Of a DNA stretch of 64,000 nucleotides, positions 1-10,094 are shown in pieces; position 1 is the stretch's first letter, and every line of letters begins with the position of its first letter. The translations under genes were made by a program, and so were the position numbers. Where the stretch lies: assembly GCA_019233975.1 (NCBI GenBank), contig JAFALY010000003.1, positions 1-64,000 on the forward strand. Reading direction: 5' to 3'. The DNA is from Alphaproteobacteria bacterium. GTDB lineage: Bacteria > Pseudomonadota > Alphaproteobacteria > UBA9219. The notes below the pieces were generated by a model that searched no databases, was not told where the DNA came from, and saw only the letters and a list, made by a program, of their open reading frames with translations.

Positions 1-175
1 AGTCGCGCGATGTATTGAGCATCTGACGTTTTCCCTGAGAACGTCAATGCCCAAGACAGCCCACCCCCGTAAATCCAACCGCCATTGGACAGTAAAAGGC
101 AAAACCGATAAGGTGCTGTGCAGTGGTATTAAGGGATGTTCACCACACTTTGACCGCCCAGATAAGGATCGGCGT

Positions 176-1303
176 ATGTTCAGATCAGTTTTACCTGCGG
201 ATGCTTATCTGGATGACCGCTATATTGATCTGGAAAATCAGCGGATATTTCAGAAACTGTGGGTCTTCGCCGGTATTCGCAGCACCCTATCTAAAAAGAA
301 TGCGTTCCTGACCCGCACCATCGGTGGCGTTCCGGTTGTTGTCACCACGGTTGACGGCATCACCATTAGGGCGTTTGAAAATCAATGCCGACACCGGCAA
401 ATGCCGTTGCAGAGCGCGGCCTTTGGCAACCGCCCCATGGTATGCCCCTATCACGCATGGTCGTATGACCAGGATGGAAAATTACGTGCCGTTGCCAACG
501 CGCACCTGTACCAGATGCGGCAGTCGGAAAAGGATTCCATCGGCCTGCGCGAGTTTGCGGTCCGGGTCATCGGCAACCTTATCTTTGTCAACCTGTCGGA
601 AAACCCTTTGCCGATTGAGGAACAATTCGACCCCAAAATGCTGGCAGAAGTTGCCGAGTGTTCATCCTTTATGGATGCGCGGTACGCCTACACATCGTTC
701 GAAGTGAATTATAACTGGAAACTGGGGTACGAAAACGCCGTGGATTACAACCATGTTCCGTTTGTTCACCCCAGCAGCGTTTACAAATTATGGAAAAAAG
801 AAGGACCGGACCACCAGCAAAACGCATTTAGTGAAGACATGACCTGGGACCTTGAGGAAACCGCCCACGCAACGGCCGCGCTGCCGGACCTTAGTTGTAG
901 CCGCATGGTGGGATTTGTTCTGGAACCACGCCCCTACACCCCCCTGATGCGCCGTTATGGCGATAAGGACATTCACCACACCTGGTTCATGTATCCGAAT
1001 ATGGGTTTCGGCACCATTGTCGGAGAATGGTTTGTGATCCAGCAATATGAACCGATCGCACCGGACAGAACGCGCTTCCACCTATGGACAACAACAGCCC
1101 AGTCCGTTGACCACCGCAAAGATTTTCTTGCCCTCAAGCGTAGCGTTATGGAAGCGGAAAAGCGGGTTGTTGATGAGGACGTGCCGCTTCTGGAAGGGCT
1201 GCAGCGCAGCCTGTATCGCGGGTGTTCGCCTGCGCTGCTGGGCGCGTATGAACGTCCTATTGCCCGCATCGGCAAATGGTACCGCGATAACGTGATGGCC
1301 TAA
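176..1303 (+). CDS. Rieske [2Fe-2S] aromatic ring-hydroxylating oxygenase, alpha-subunit type
   Basis: Rieske motif CRHRQMPLQ...CPYHAWSYDQDG; downstream NYNWKLGYENAVDYNHVPFVH resembles the mononuclear iron site. The ORF opens at 47, but the ATG at 176 (MFRSVLPADAY) preceded by AAGGAT is the more likely start. Confidence 0.85.
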   Translation: MFRSVLPADAYLDDRYIDLENQRIFQKLWVFAGIRSTLSKKNAFLTRTIGGVPVVVTTVDGITIRAFENQCRHRQMPLQSAAFGNRPMVCPYHAWSYDQDGKLRAVANAHLYQMRQSEKDSIGLREFAVRVIGNLIFVNLSENPLPIEEQFDPKMLAEVAECSSFMDARYAYTSFEVNYNWKLGYENAVDYNHVPFVHPSSVYKLWKKEGPDHQQNAFSEDMTWDLEETAHATAALPDLSCSRMVGFVLEPRPYTPLMRRYGDKDIHHTWFMYPNMGFGTIVGEWFVIQQYEPIAPDRTRFHLWTTTAQSVDHRKDFLALKRSVMEAEKRVVDEDVPLLEGLQRSLYRGCSPALLGAYERPIARIGKWYRDNVMA

Positions 1304-1370
1304 GCGCAGAGTCTTCCACCACAATGGAGGAAGCCAAGACCTTGGTATTATTCCCTACAATCAGGCAAAG

Positions 1371-1405
1371 AAAAACCCCGCACACCCTTGCAGGCGCGCG
1401 GGGCA
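1371..1405 (-). terminator. Rho-independent terminator of the porin gene
   Basis: On the minus strand GCCCCGCGCGCCTGCAAGGGTGTGCGGGGTTTTT: GC stem followed by a T run, just downstream of the porin stop. Confidence 0.75.
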
Positions 1406-1420
1406 TTTCAAAACCAAGGC

Positions 1421-2962
1421 TTAGAACTTGAAGCGCAGGCCCGTGTCGGTCGACAGGTTGTTGTTATGGATATAACCAACAGCCATGCCATCAAACACGC
1501 GCGAGTACATCAAACCAGCATACGCATCGATACGCTTCGTCAACTGGTAGTCGGCAACCAGCGAAGAGTAGTTTTGCGTGCCCGAACCAGCACCAGCGTA
1601 GTCATTCTGCGAGTAGGCGTAATCAGCCGCGCTGACGGTCAACTTCGGCGTGAAGGCATAACGGACGCCGCCCCACACAACATTCAGCTTTTCGTTGGTT
1701 GAATAAGCCGTGCTGTTGATCGCAGCGTAGCTAAAGCCACCCAACGATGTCGCGTTAGCCGACAACGGATCATTCGGGTTCGAATAGCGAATGTGTTCAT
1801 AACCAACAAACACCTTGGCTGGCTTCAGGAATTCCACACCGGCATCCTTGAAGTCATAGCGGGCGAAGAAGCCATAGGTATTCGTATCGGCAACAGTCGC
1901 CTTCAACTGGTTCAGGTTACCAGCGGCAGCCGTAGCAGCCGAGTTCGTGCTGGTGAGAACGGCGTCATGCTTGGTCGCCAACAGGGCGTCGACCGACAGG
2001 CCGGCGTAATCAACACCGATATCACCCTGGTAAGCATCATCGCCACCATAGGTGTTCGTGTTACCCGCGAACTGATAGATACCAGCAAAGCGGACGGGGC
2101 CGTACGCAACGCTGTACTTCAAGGAGTCGTCATAACGGGCATCTTCCGTATAACCACCGCCCTGCACCGTACCCGACCATTCGATAGGCGAGAACGCGTA
2201 CGAGCTGCCTTGCGGGTCATACGACACAACGTCGTCTGCCAGCACTGTTGTCTGGCGGCCGAAGGTCAGCGTACCGAACGTCTTGTTGCTCAGACCGCCA
2301 TAAGCAGCACCTTCAAAAACCTGACCGTCACGGCTTGAGTCACCGTTGGTGCTTGTGCGCGCCAGAACGGTATTGCCGTTGTTGTTAATCTGAGATTGCT
2401 GTGCGTTCGACAGAACACCGGAGACGGGGTTGAAACCGGCTTCCAGTTTGAACACGGCGTTCACATCGCCGTAGGTCGAGTTCTTCAGAACAGCTTCTTC
2501 ACCCTTCAGGCCGATCTTGCTCTGTTCAAGACCGTTCGGCGTGACGCTCCATACCGCGCCTGAAGCATTCTTCTGCAGCATTTCGCCGACGGAGGTCGGG
2601 AAGTTTGCGTTGTACGCCGTGCCGTGCGACTGGTTGGAAACACCGACATCCAACGTGCCGTACAGTGTGATGCCGCTCCAGGTCAGCGGGGCATCGGAAT
2701 TCATGAAGTTCGAAACCTTGTCAACAACCGTTGATGACGAGTCAGCCGCAGCCGGGGCTGTCGTGACGGGTGCTGCCGCCGCTGTCTGCTGGGCCTTCAA
2801 CTGGTTCAACTGGGCTTGCAGGTCATTGATTTCATTTTGCAGGTTGGCGGTCTGCGACGCGGCAGCGTGCGCACCGACAGGAGCCAGGCTGGTGATCAGA
2901 GCCAGCGCCGACGCGGTCAGAAAGATGTTGGATTTCGACATAGCTTGCATGGAATTCTCCAA
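1421..2962 (-). CDS. Gram-negative general porin (outer membrane beta-barrel)
   Basis: Signal peptide (ALALITSLAPVGAHAA), short coiled-coil LQNEINDLQAQLNQLKAQQ, then porin-like strands (GLKGEEAVLKNSTYGDVNAVFKLEAGF, GTLTFGRQTT), C-terminal TGLRFKF. Confidence 0.85.
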   Translation of the reverse strand: MENSMQAMSKSNIFLTASALALITSLAPVGAHAAASQTANLQNEINDLQAQLNQLKAQQTAAAAPVTTAPAAADSSSTVVDKVSNFMNSDAPLTWSGITLYGTLDVGVSNQSHGTAYNANFPTSVGEMLQKNASGAVWSVTPNGLEQSKIGLKGEEAVLKNSTYGDVNAVFKLEAGFNPVSGVLSNAQQSQINNNGNTVLARTSTNGDSSRDGQVFEGAAYGGLSNKTFGTLTFGRQTTVLADDVVSYDPQGSSYAFSPIEWSGTVQGGGYTEDARYDDSLKYSVAYGPVRFAGIYQFAGNTNTYGGDDAYQGDIGVDYAGLSVDALLATKHDAVLTSTNSAATAAAGNLNQLKATVADTNTYGFFARYDFKDAGVEFLKPAKVFVGYEHIRYSNPNDPLSANATSLGGFSYAAINSTAYSTNEKLNVVWGGVRYAFTPKLTVSAADYAYSQNDYAGAGSGTQNYSSLVADYQLTKRIDAYAGLMYSRVFDGMAVGYIHNNNLSTDTGLRFKF

Positions 2963-3330
2963 TTCGAAGAGATGTGGGTGGATGGTTAGAAAGATTCTGT
3001 CTTAGACTTAAAGCTGCGCTAGACTTCAACACCACCGTACTATTTGCAAAGTATAAATAGCGCCACACGCAAAATGGCCATGGCCGATGCATAAAAACCA
3101 CACAAAGTTAAGCAGTGGGCGGCGGTATTACTGGGCCTGTATTCTTAAGAATTGGCGGCCAGAATGGCTCTCCAACCAAAGGGGAAGAAAAATATATCAT
3201 TATATATCAATATATTATGATAATTTTAGCTAAACACGCCGTGCAAACTGCAGATCAGTTTTTTTGGGTGCGCCGCACAAACATTACTGCCATTTATTTT
3301 GCAATGCACACATGTTGGCACAGCGCTCTG

Positions 3331-3990
3331 CTATGCCGATTCCTGCAATCGCTGGCTATTTATCAGGTCTTCGATGCTGACAATCGGCATTTGATGTTGA
3401 AGTGCAAAGGCAACGAGTTGCGGCAGACGCGACATGGTGCCGTCTTCATTCATCAATTCACACAATACGCCGGCTGGCCTGCGCCCTGCGCGCTGGACCA
3501 AATCCAGTGTGGCTTCTGTATGACCACGGCGAGCGGCAAGGCCACCCGGATGCGCACGCAACGGAAAAACATGTCCGGGCCGGACAATATCACGTGGACC
3601 GGCACCATCAGCCACGGCGGCACGAATGGTCGTAACGCGATCTGCCGCCGAAACACCCGTGGTTATACCTTCGCGCGCTTCTATCGACACGGTGAATGCC
3701 GTACTGAAACGCGATTCATTTTGCGCAACCATGGGGGGCAGCTCCAGATACCGCGCCTGCGCATCAGTCAAAACAAGACACACAATACCAGAGCCGTAAC
3801 GGATCATGACATTCATCTGTTCAGGCGTAATGCAGTCGGCCGCGAAAATAACATCACCTTCGTTTTCACGATCTTCATCATCGACAACAATCACCCCCTT
3901 GCCCTGCCCGATTGCGCGCACAGCGTTATCGACACGTTCGCTGGCTGTGCCAAACAGGTCCAGAAGATTGGATGACAAGTGGTTATGCAT
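3331..3990 (-). CDS. ribB: 3,4-dihydroxy-2-butanone 4-phosphate synthase
   Basis: [49 protein letters not shown] motifs; start taken at [11 protein letters not shown] riboswitch upstream. Confidence 0.93.
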   Translation of the reverse strand: MHNHLSSNLLDLFGTASERVDNAVRAIGQGKGVIVVDDEDRENEGDVIFAADCITPEQMNVMIRYGSGIVCLVLTDAQARYLELPPMVAQNESRFSTAFTVSIEAREGITTGVSAADRVTTIRAAVADGAGPRDIVRPGHVFPLRAHPGGLAARRGHTEATLDLVQRAGRRPAGVLCELMNEDGTMSRLPQLVAFALQHQMPIVSIEDLINSQRLQESA

Positions 3991-4070
3991 AACAGGCCCT
4001 TTCCAATAAACGCGGTCAGGGCGCAAACCAGCATCACCAACCATCGCTGTACAATGGCAGGTGCGTCTGT

Positions 4071-4210
4071 CCTCTCTTTATCCGGACTATACCGTCGGCT
4101 TCGGAATCCAACCGAAATCTGCTGACCCCGCTTCGTAAGAAACGGGCGCTCGCGGGCTAGGCATCCATGTGCCATTACCGCCGGTGGGGAATTACACCCC
4201 GCCCTGAGAA
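4071..4210 (-). promoter_or_regulatory. FMN riboswitch (RFN element) in the ribB leader
   Basis: Conserved RFN segments visible on the plus strand: CTCTTTATCCGGACTATACCGTCGGCTTCGGAATC..., CTGCTGACC, GCGCTCGCGGGCTAGGCA, TACCGCCGGTGGGGAATTACACCCCGCCCTGAGA. Confidence 0.93.
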
Positions 4211-4400
4211 CAACCGGAGGCTATCTCGTTTCCCCCGCCTAATGCAAGATGATTTCCCCAAGCATTAGCGGGGGTTTTGCTGTCGATAACGCCATCGGCA
4301 CATGAAAGATATTTTATCGGTTGCGCAGCATTTACACATGGCCTAGAGGCATAGGGACAACGCGCTGCCACAACACTGAATTGTCCAAGGCTTTACAATC

Positions 4401-5837
4401 ATGTCCCAGAACAAAATGTTTATTATACCCGTCTGGTGCGTTCTTGTTTTCTGCCTTATCTGGCCCGCTCTTTATAACCACCAACCTTTCTTTTTCGCGG
4501 ACACATCGGCCTATCTGCGCGGCGCCGACGCTGGCATTGCAAAACTGACGCATCACACCTCGCGCTGGACGCAAAGCACGGAGAACGATGATCGCAAAGT
4601 GGAGAGCCTGAGTTCCACCAAAGACAGGGCCGTCCTGCTGGGTCGTTCCGTATATTACGGCATCCTCCTGTGCCTGGGGGATTGGCTTTACAATCTGTGG
4701 CCAACCATCTTGTTACAGGCTTTGTGCGTTCTGCTGGCTTTATCGCTCACCCTGTCACAGTCAGGCAAACCGCAACCCACGACACTGGCAACCGCAACAC
4801 TTGTCCTGTGCCTGTTCAGCCCCCTTGCGTTTTACGCCAGCTATCTGATGCCTGACATTTTTACAGGCATCGCCATCCTCGGCATGGGGAACCTGATCAT
4901 CTACCACCTGCATATGACGAGAGCGCATGCCGCTACCTGGGCTATGTTGTTGTGCATCAGTGCCCTGTTCCACTCATCCAACCTGCTGCTGCTCATCACG
5001 ATGGCTGTGGCCTATGCGGCTGTCACAGCTTTCACAGACAGACGTTTCTCCAAAACAGTCATTGCCGCTTTCTTGCTGGCCATTATGTGTGGCGTAGCGG
5101 GCGAGGCCTTGTTTAGCTTTGGCGTAAAAGCGGTATTAAAGTCAGACCCCATACGCCCGCCTTTTATTACCGCACGCCTTTTGGAAGAAGGAACAGGCGC
5201 GGATTATTTACGCGCCACATGCCCGCAATCAGGGTTTGAGGTCTGCCATTTCATCGACCACCTGCCCGTTTCGAATTCGGATGATTTTCTGTGGTCACAG
5301 GATCCAAAACTGGGCGGGTTTGCGATTGCGTCCCCCGAAGCGCGCCATCGCTTGGGCGATGAACAATATCGCTTTGCAATTGCTGTCTTTCAGCATGCCC
5401 CCTGGGCGCAGATCAAGGCCAGCCTGAAGGATGCAGGCAAGCAATTAGCAATGTTCGGCCTGTCGGAATTTTCAGGCTTTAGGCAAACAGCCGCTTTTTA
5501 TAACGACCATCTCCCCGCCGATTACATGAACCAGTTAAGGCAATCTGCCGCGTGGGGCCAGAATGTTTCGTCACAGATTGTGACGTATGCATCGGGAGTT
5601 GGCGCATTGGCTGCACTGTGTTTAATAGCGGCCGCTTTTTTCTATCCGGCCCTGCGCAAGCAAATATCACCCGACCTGCGCGCGTTGATTATTGTTTGCG
5701 CAGCAGGCTTACTGACCAATGATGTTTTATGTGGTGCGCTCTCAACGCCGCATGAACGGTACCAGATGCGCGCCATCTGGATCATACCGCTGTTGGGGTT
5801 GATGATCCTCGACAAGATCAGGCGCAAACAGGTCTGA
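4401..5837 (+). CDS. Polytopic membrane protein of unknown function (possible GT-C-like architecture)
   Basis: 478-aa ORF with many hydrophobic segments; clean ATG; no family motif recognised with confidence. Confidence 0.6.
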   Translation: MSQNKMFIIPVWCVLVFCLIWPALYNHQPFFFADTSAYLRGADAGIAKLTHHTSRWTQSTENDDRKVESLSSTKDRAVLLGRSVYYGILLCLGDWLYNLWPTILLQALCVLLALSLTLSQSGKPQPTTLATATLVLCLFSPLAFYASYLMPDIFTGIAILGMGNLIIYHLHMTRAHAATWAMLLCISALFHSSNLLLLITMAVAYAAVTAFTDRRFSKTVIAAFLLAIMCGVAGEALFSFGVKAVLKSDPIRPPFITARLLEEGTGADYLRATCPQSGFEVCHFIDHLPVSNSDDFLWSQDPKLGGFAIASPEARHRLGDEQYRFAIAVFQHAPWAQIKASLKDAGKQLAMFGLSEFSGFRQTAAFYNDHLPADYMNQLRQSAAWGQNVSSQIVTYASGVGALAALCLIAAAFFYPALRKQISPDLRALIIVCAAGLLTNDVLCGALSTPHERYQMRAIWIIPLLGLMILDKIRRKQV

Positions 5838-5839
5838 TC

Positions 5840-6710
5840 TTATCCATTCTTGATCGTGGAGAGGAAGCCTTCCACCTGCCGCCTCAACGTGTCGGATTGC
5901 TTGGACAAATCGGATGCGGATTCCAGCAACTTTTCCGCCTCTGCGCCCGTCTTGCCCGCAGCATCCACCACGTTTGATACGTTGTCCGACACGCGTTGCG
6001 TGCCGCCTGCCGCCTGTTGCGCATTACGTGAAATTTCGCGCGTCGCTGCAGACTGTTCTTCAACCGCCGCAGCGATGGCTGTGGTTGTTGACTTCACTTC
6101 AACCAGCGTGGTGCAAATGGACGAGATAGCCGTCACGGCAGTCTGCGTTTCAGTTTGTACAGCGGAAATCTGCACTTCGATATCTTCGGTCGCCTTCGCT
6201 GTCTGGTTGGCGAGCGACTTGACCTCAGACGCCACAACGGCAAACCCCTTGCCTGCTTCGCCTGCGCGCGCCGCTTCGATAGTGGCGTTTAAAGCCAGCA
6301 GATTTGTCTGACTGGCGATTGCCTGAATAAGGTTGACCACTTCGCTGATTTTGGAAACAGCCTCCGCCAGCTTGTTGACTGTTGCGCTTGTCGCCTCGCC
6401 ATCCTGGCCACCTGATTGACGACATCGGCAGAATGCGCGACCTGATTACTGATTTCCGCAATCGAAGCATTCAATTGTTCTGACGATGACGCAGGTGGTA
6501 AATGGAGCGGTCAACATAAACCGGGTCACGATTAGCGCGCGCAATGGCCAGATTGGCTCTTTCAGGACCATCAAGCAGGTCGCCATAAGTGTTGTCGATA
6601 TAGCTCATACGGCTAGTGGAAAATACGACCACGCCTATGGTGACGACGGCGAGCACACACAACAGAGACACGATTTTAGTGAGTATCTTAAAATCGGAAT
6701 ACTTAACCAT
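5840..6710 (-). pseudogene. Degraded methyl-accepting chemotaxis protein
   Basis: N-terminal TM segment (MVKYSDFKILTKIVSLLCVLAVVTIGVVVFS...) in one frame, [29 protein letters not shown] in another, and the signalling hairpin ([47 protein letters not shown]) in a third. The HAMP/linker region is missing. Confidence 0.85.
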
Positions 6711-6764
6711 TGCGTGTCCCCGCTTCGAATGCCATCGATATCGCCATCAAATCACAGGCCGTTG

Positions 6765-6920
6765 TTACGGTTTGCAATCCGGGTCCGTGCTGTCAGGCGG
6801 GCAGTCATCGCTGCGTCCGCCGCGCGCATCCGCTGAGGTCACAGCCAGCAACCCCATCATCAAAACAAGGATGGCGATTAAACCGCGCACAAGACCACGA
6901 GATTTTTTCAGATCAGTCAT
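6765..6920 (-). CDS. Small secreted or membrane-anchored hypothetical protein
   Basis: 51-aa ORF from MTDLKKSRGLVRGLIAILVLMMGLLAVTSADARGG; signal-peptide-like N-terminus and short acidic/Cys tail. Confidence 0.4.
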   Translation of the reverse strand: MTDLKKSRGLVRGLIAILVLMMGLLAVTSADARGGRSDDCPPDSTDPDCKP

Positions 6921-6927
6921 GGGAACC

Positions 6928-7095
6928 TCACAAATCAAACAGGTGGCCAATTTCAAAATGCACGCCAACGATTAAGTCATTATCCTGCGTCGGCGTTACG
7001 TTTGGATGAATCCAATATTGAACGTCCGGCTGTACGGTCAGCCAGCTTGTAATCGGCGCACGATAGGTCAGTTCAAAGTTCGTTTCATAATTACT
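6928..7095 (-). pseudogene. C-terminal remnant of an OprB-type carbohydrate porin
   Basis: Minus-strand translation SNYETNFELTYRAPITSWLTVQPDVQYWIHPNVTPTQDNDLIVGVHFEIGHLFDL* resembles the last barrel strands of OprB-family porins. An in-frame stop precedes it and there is no start codon. Confidence 0.7.
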
Positions 7096-7198
7096 TTATC
7101 ACACGCCTTGTGTTTTCCATGACAAAGTGCACATTTGCAACACCACAGTAGCCGTCTTTAATAATAATTATTATCACAACAACCTGGGCTGAACTGGC

Positions 7199-8140
7199 AT
7201 GATATCTCTTGCGCCTACCATAATGCTTATCGGCATTATCTTTGCCATGTCGTCATGGGGCAGCGCCGCGCTGGCGCTGCTGGCCGGCGTCGCGATCGCA
7301 CTGACCGTCGGCAACCCCTATGCCGACAAGACAAAACCGCTGGCGCAAAAGCTGTTGTCCTATTCCATCATCGGCCTTGGCGCGGGTATGAACCTGATCG
7401 CGGTGGGCAAGGCCGGACTTTCCGGTCTTGGCATGACCATTGTCAGCATCGGCGCGACATTGACGCTGGGGTTGGTACTGGGCCGACTTTTGAAAGCGGA
7501 GAAAGAAACATCCATCCTCATCGCGGTCGGTACCGCCATATGCGGCGGCAGCGCCATTGCCGCCATCGCCCCCGTGATGAAAGCCAAGCCGCATGCAATA
7601 ACGGTGTCGCTGGGCACCGTCTTTCTGTTGAACGCGGTTGCCTTGATGATTTTCCCGACGCTCGGCCACCTTGTCGGCCTGTCACAGGAACAGTTCGGTA
7701 TCTGGAGCGCGCTTGCCATCCATGACACAAGCTCAGTTGTCGGCGCAGGCCTGCAATATGGGCCCGAAGCCTTGCAAACAGGTGTGACAATCAAACTGGC
7801 ACGGGCACTGTGGATTGTGCCGCTGACGATGGGGTTCGGTTATTTCTACCGCGACATCGCCGCCGAGCATGGTGGCAAGGCAAAAAAACCGTGGTTCATT
7901 CTGGGCTTTCTGTTGACCGCAGCGCTTGTCACATGGGTGCCAGCGCTGCAGGATGCCGGGCACATCGTCGAACAGGTGGCGCGCAAAGGTCTGGTCGTTA
8001 CACTGTTCCTGATTGGCGCGAACCTCGGCCGCAAGACGTTGCAGGAAGTCGGCATTCGCCCCTTGTTGCAGGGCGTCATCCTGTGGCTGATAGTCTCGAT
8101 CATCACCCTTACAGTCATTCGCCTCACCATCCCGACATAA
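7199..8140 (+). CDS. YeiH/UPF0324 family putative sulfate exporter
   Basis: Polytopic protein with conserved GTAICGGSAIAAIAPVMKAKPHAITVSLGTVFLLN and AIHDTSSVVGAGLQYG. Confidence 0.88.
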   Translation: MISLAPTIMLIGIIFAMSSWGSAALALLAGVAIALTVGNPYADKTKPLAQKLLSYSIIGLGAGMNLIAVGKAGLSGLGMTIVSIGATLTLGLVLGRLLKAEKETSILIAVGTAICGGSAIAAIAPVMKAKPHAITVSLGTVFLLNAVALMIFPTLGHLVGLSQEQFGIWSALAIHDTSSVVGAGLQYGPEALQTGVTIKLARALWIVPLTMGFGYFYRDIAAEHGGKAKKPWFILGFLLTAALVTWVPALQDAGHIVEQVARKGLVVTLFLIGANLGRKTLQEVGIRPLLQGVILWLIVSIITLTVIRLTIPT

Positions 8141-8267
8141 ACACATTACGCATGTGCGAAACGGCTGATTGTGACGCCACCTGCATAAGTTTATAATAAT
8201 TCACAGTTGCGATTCTACGGCGGCCTGCAGTTTGAAAGGCCCATCTTCTTTTACATATGGAGGTGTT

Positions 8268-8465
8268 ATGTCCACGCCCACCCAACAGAAACAATGTTTC
8301 TGGCAATGGCTGCTCCTGCTGCCATTCATCGCCCTGCTCTGGCTACCGTTCTACAATCAGCAAGAACCGACGCTGGGCGGCTTCCCGTTCTTTTATTGGT
8401 ATCAATTCCTGTGGGTGCCCATCACCTGCGTGCTTCTGTACATCGTTTATAGGAGAACAAAATGA
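8268..8465 (+). CDS. DUF3311-type small membrane protein
   Basis: PFIALLWLPFYNQQEPTLGGFPFFYWYQFLWVPITCVLLYIVYRRTK; overlaps the start of an SSS transporter, a common arrangement for this family. Confidence 0.8.
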   Translation: MSTPTQQKQCFWQWLLLLPFIALLWLPFYNQQEPTLGGFPFFYWYQFLWVPITCVLLYIVYRRTK

Positions 8466-10000
8466 GCGGTCATGAAATTCATTGGTTGGCCTTAAGCGTT
8501 TTTATCTTCTTCTTTGCCCTCGTCACGATCATGGGCTTTGTCGCTTCACGGTGGAAAAGCGGTGATTTGAGCCAATTGCACGAATGGGGCCTGGGCGGCC
8601 GCCGTTTCGGCACCGTCATCACATGGTTCCTGATCGGCGGGGATTTCTATACCGCCTACACCATCATCGCCGTACCGGCGCTGGTGTTCGCCATGGGCGC
8701 GTATGGTTTCTTTGCCCTGCCCTACACTATCGTCGTCTACCCCATCGTCTTTCTGCTGATGCCGCGATTGTGGTCGGTGTGTCACAAACACAATTATGTC
8801 ACGACGGCGGACTTCGTTCAGGGCCGTTACAGCCATCGCTGGCTGGCGCTGGCCGTGGCATTGACCGGTATATTGGCAACCATGCCCTACATCGCTCTAC
8901 AGCTCGTCGGCATGCAGGTCGTCATCGAACAGATGGGACTGGGCGGCGAAGGGATTGTCGGCGATCTCCCGCTCATCATCGCCTTTTTCATTCTGGCGCT
9001 CTATACCTACTCCAGCGGTTTGCGCGCACCGGCGATGATTGCGTTCGTCAAGGATATCATGATCTACATCGTGGTCTTTGCGGCAATCGCGCTGATCCCC
9101 CTCAAACTGGGTGGATACGGGCACGTGTTCGAACTGGCTGGCGCCGCATTGGCTGCCAAGAACGATCCGGCCAAAGGCCTGATCCTTAGTGGCAAGCAGA
9201 TACTGCCCTTCGCCACGCTGGCACTCGGCTCGGCAATGGCGGCGTTCATGTATCCGCACACCACCACGGGCGTCATGTCGTCGGCGTCACGGGATGTTGT
9301 GCGCAAGAACGCCATCTTCCTGCCCGCCTATACCATTCTGCTTGGCCTGATCGCTATGCTGGGCTTTATGGGGCTGGCGGTTGGCATCAGCGTCAAATCA
9401 CCGAACCAGATTGTCCCCAGCCTGTTCGAAAATATCTTTCCCGAATGGTTTGTGGGCTTCAGCTTTGCGGCGATTGCCATCGGCGCTTTGGTCCCGGCTT
9501 CCATCATGTCTATCGGTGCGGCCAATCTTTTCACACGCAACGTGTGGAAAGCTTTTATCAATCCGAACATGTCGCATGAGGCGGAGTCCCGCAGCGCCAA
9601 GCTGATGTCGCTGATCGTCAAGGTTGGCGCCTTGGCCTTCATCATCTTCCTGCCTACGCAGTTTTCCATCAACCTGCAATTGCTGGGTGGTGTGTGGATC
9701 CTGCAGACATTCCCGGCGATTGCGTTGGGTCTGTACCGCACCAAGCTGCACCCGCAAGCCCTACTGCTGGGCTGGGCCGCCGGCATGGGCGTCGGCAGCT
9801 GGATGGCGTTCTCAATCGGCATCAAACCGGTTTATCCGGTTGTTATCGGTGGTGACACGTACGCCATCTATATCGGGCTGATCGCGCTTGCGCTGAACCT
9901 GATCGTCAGTGTCGCGGCCAATGGTCTTTTGAAACTGCGTAAGGACTACGCGATCATGGACCAGACCAACGCAACCGATTACGAAGCCAAGGACGCGTAA
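8462..10000 (+). CDS. Sodium:solute symporter (SSS) family transporter
   Basis: 512 aa, polytopic; WGLGGRRFGTVITWFLIGGDFYTAYT and AFMYPHTTTGVMSSASRDVVRKNAIFLP are SSS-like; paired with the DUF3311 gene. Confidence 0.87.
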   Translation: MSGHEIHWLALSVFIFFFALVTIMGFVASRWKSGDLSQLHEWGLGGRRFGTVITWFLIGGDFYTAYTIIAVPALVFAMGAYGFFALPYTIVVYPIVFLLMPRLWSVCHKHNYVTTADFVQGRYSHRWLALAVALTGILATMPYIALQLVGMQVVIEQMGLGGEGIVGDLPLIIAFFILALYTYSSGLRAPAMIAFVKDIMIYIVVFAAIALIPLKLGGYGHVFELAGAALAAKNDPAKGLILSGKQILPFATLALGSAMAAFMYPHTTTGVMSSASRDVVRKNAIFLPAYTILLGLIAMLGFMGLAVGISVKSPNQIVPSLFENIFPEWFVGFSFAAIAIGALVPASIMSIGAANLFTRNVWKAFINPNMSHEAESRSAKLMSLIVKVGALAFIIFLPTQFSINLQLLGGVWILQTFPAIALGLYRTKLHPQALLLGWAAGMGVGSWMAFSIGIKPVYPVVIGGDTYAIYIGLIALALNLIVSVAANGLLKLRKDYAIMDQTNATDYEAKDA

Positions 10001-10025
10001 CCGGCACAAGGCATAAAAAGAAGAA

Positions 10026-10061
10026 GGCGCCGCAAGCTCTGTGACCTGCGGCGCCTTTTTT
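10026..10061 (+). terminator. Rho-independent terminator
   Basis: GGCGCCGCA...TGCGGCGCC perfect 9-bp stem followed by TTTTTT. Confidence 0.9.
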
Positions 10062-10094
10062 ATGCACTGTGCTCTACCCTGGGGGGAAGTCGTA

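Noticed and set aside
47-175. N-terminal extension of the Rieske oxygenase ORF
   Set aside because: MPKTAHPRKSNRHWTVKG... does not resemble the family N-terminus; the internal ATG at 176 has a better RBS.
1388-2338. Plus-strand ORFs opposite the porin gene (104 and 181 aa)
   Set aside because: Shadow ORFs antisense to a well-supported porin; no domain-like sequence.
3115-3975. 286-aa plus-strand ORF
   Set aside because: Antisense to ribB over most of its length; low-complexity start; no recognised domain.
7161-7174. ATAATAATTATTAT palindrome upstream of the YeiH-family gene (Fur/Irr-box-like)
   Set aside because: AT-only 14-mer, too weak to assign to a regulator; noted only as a possible operator.
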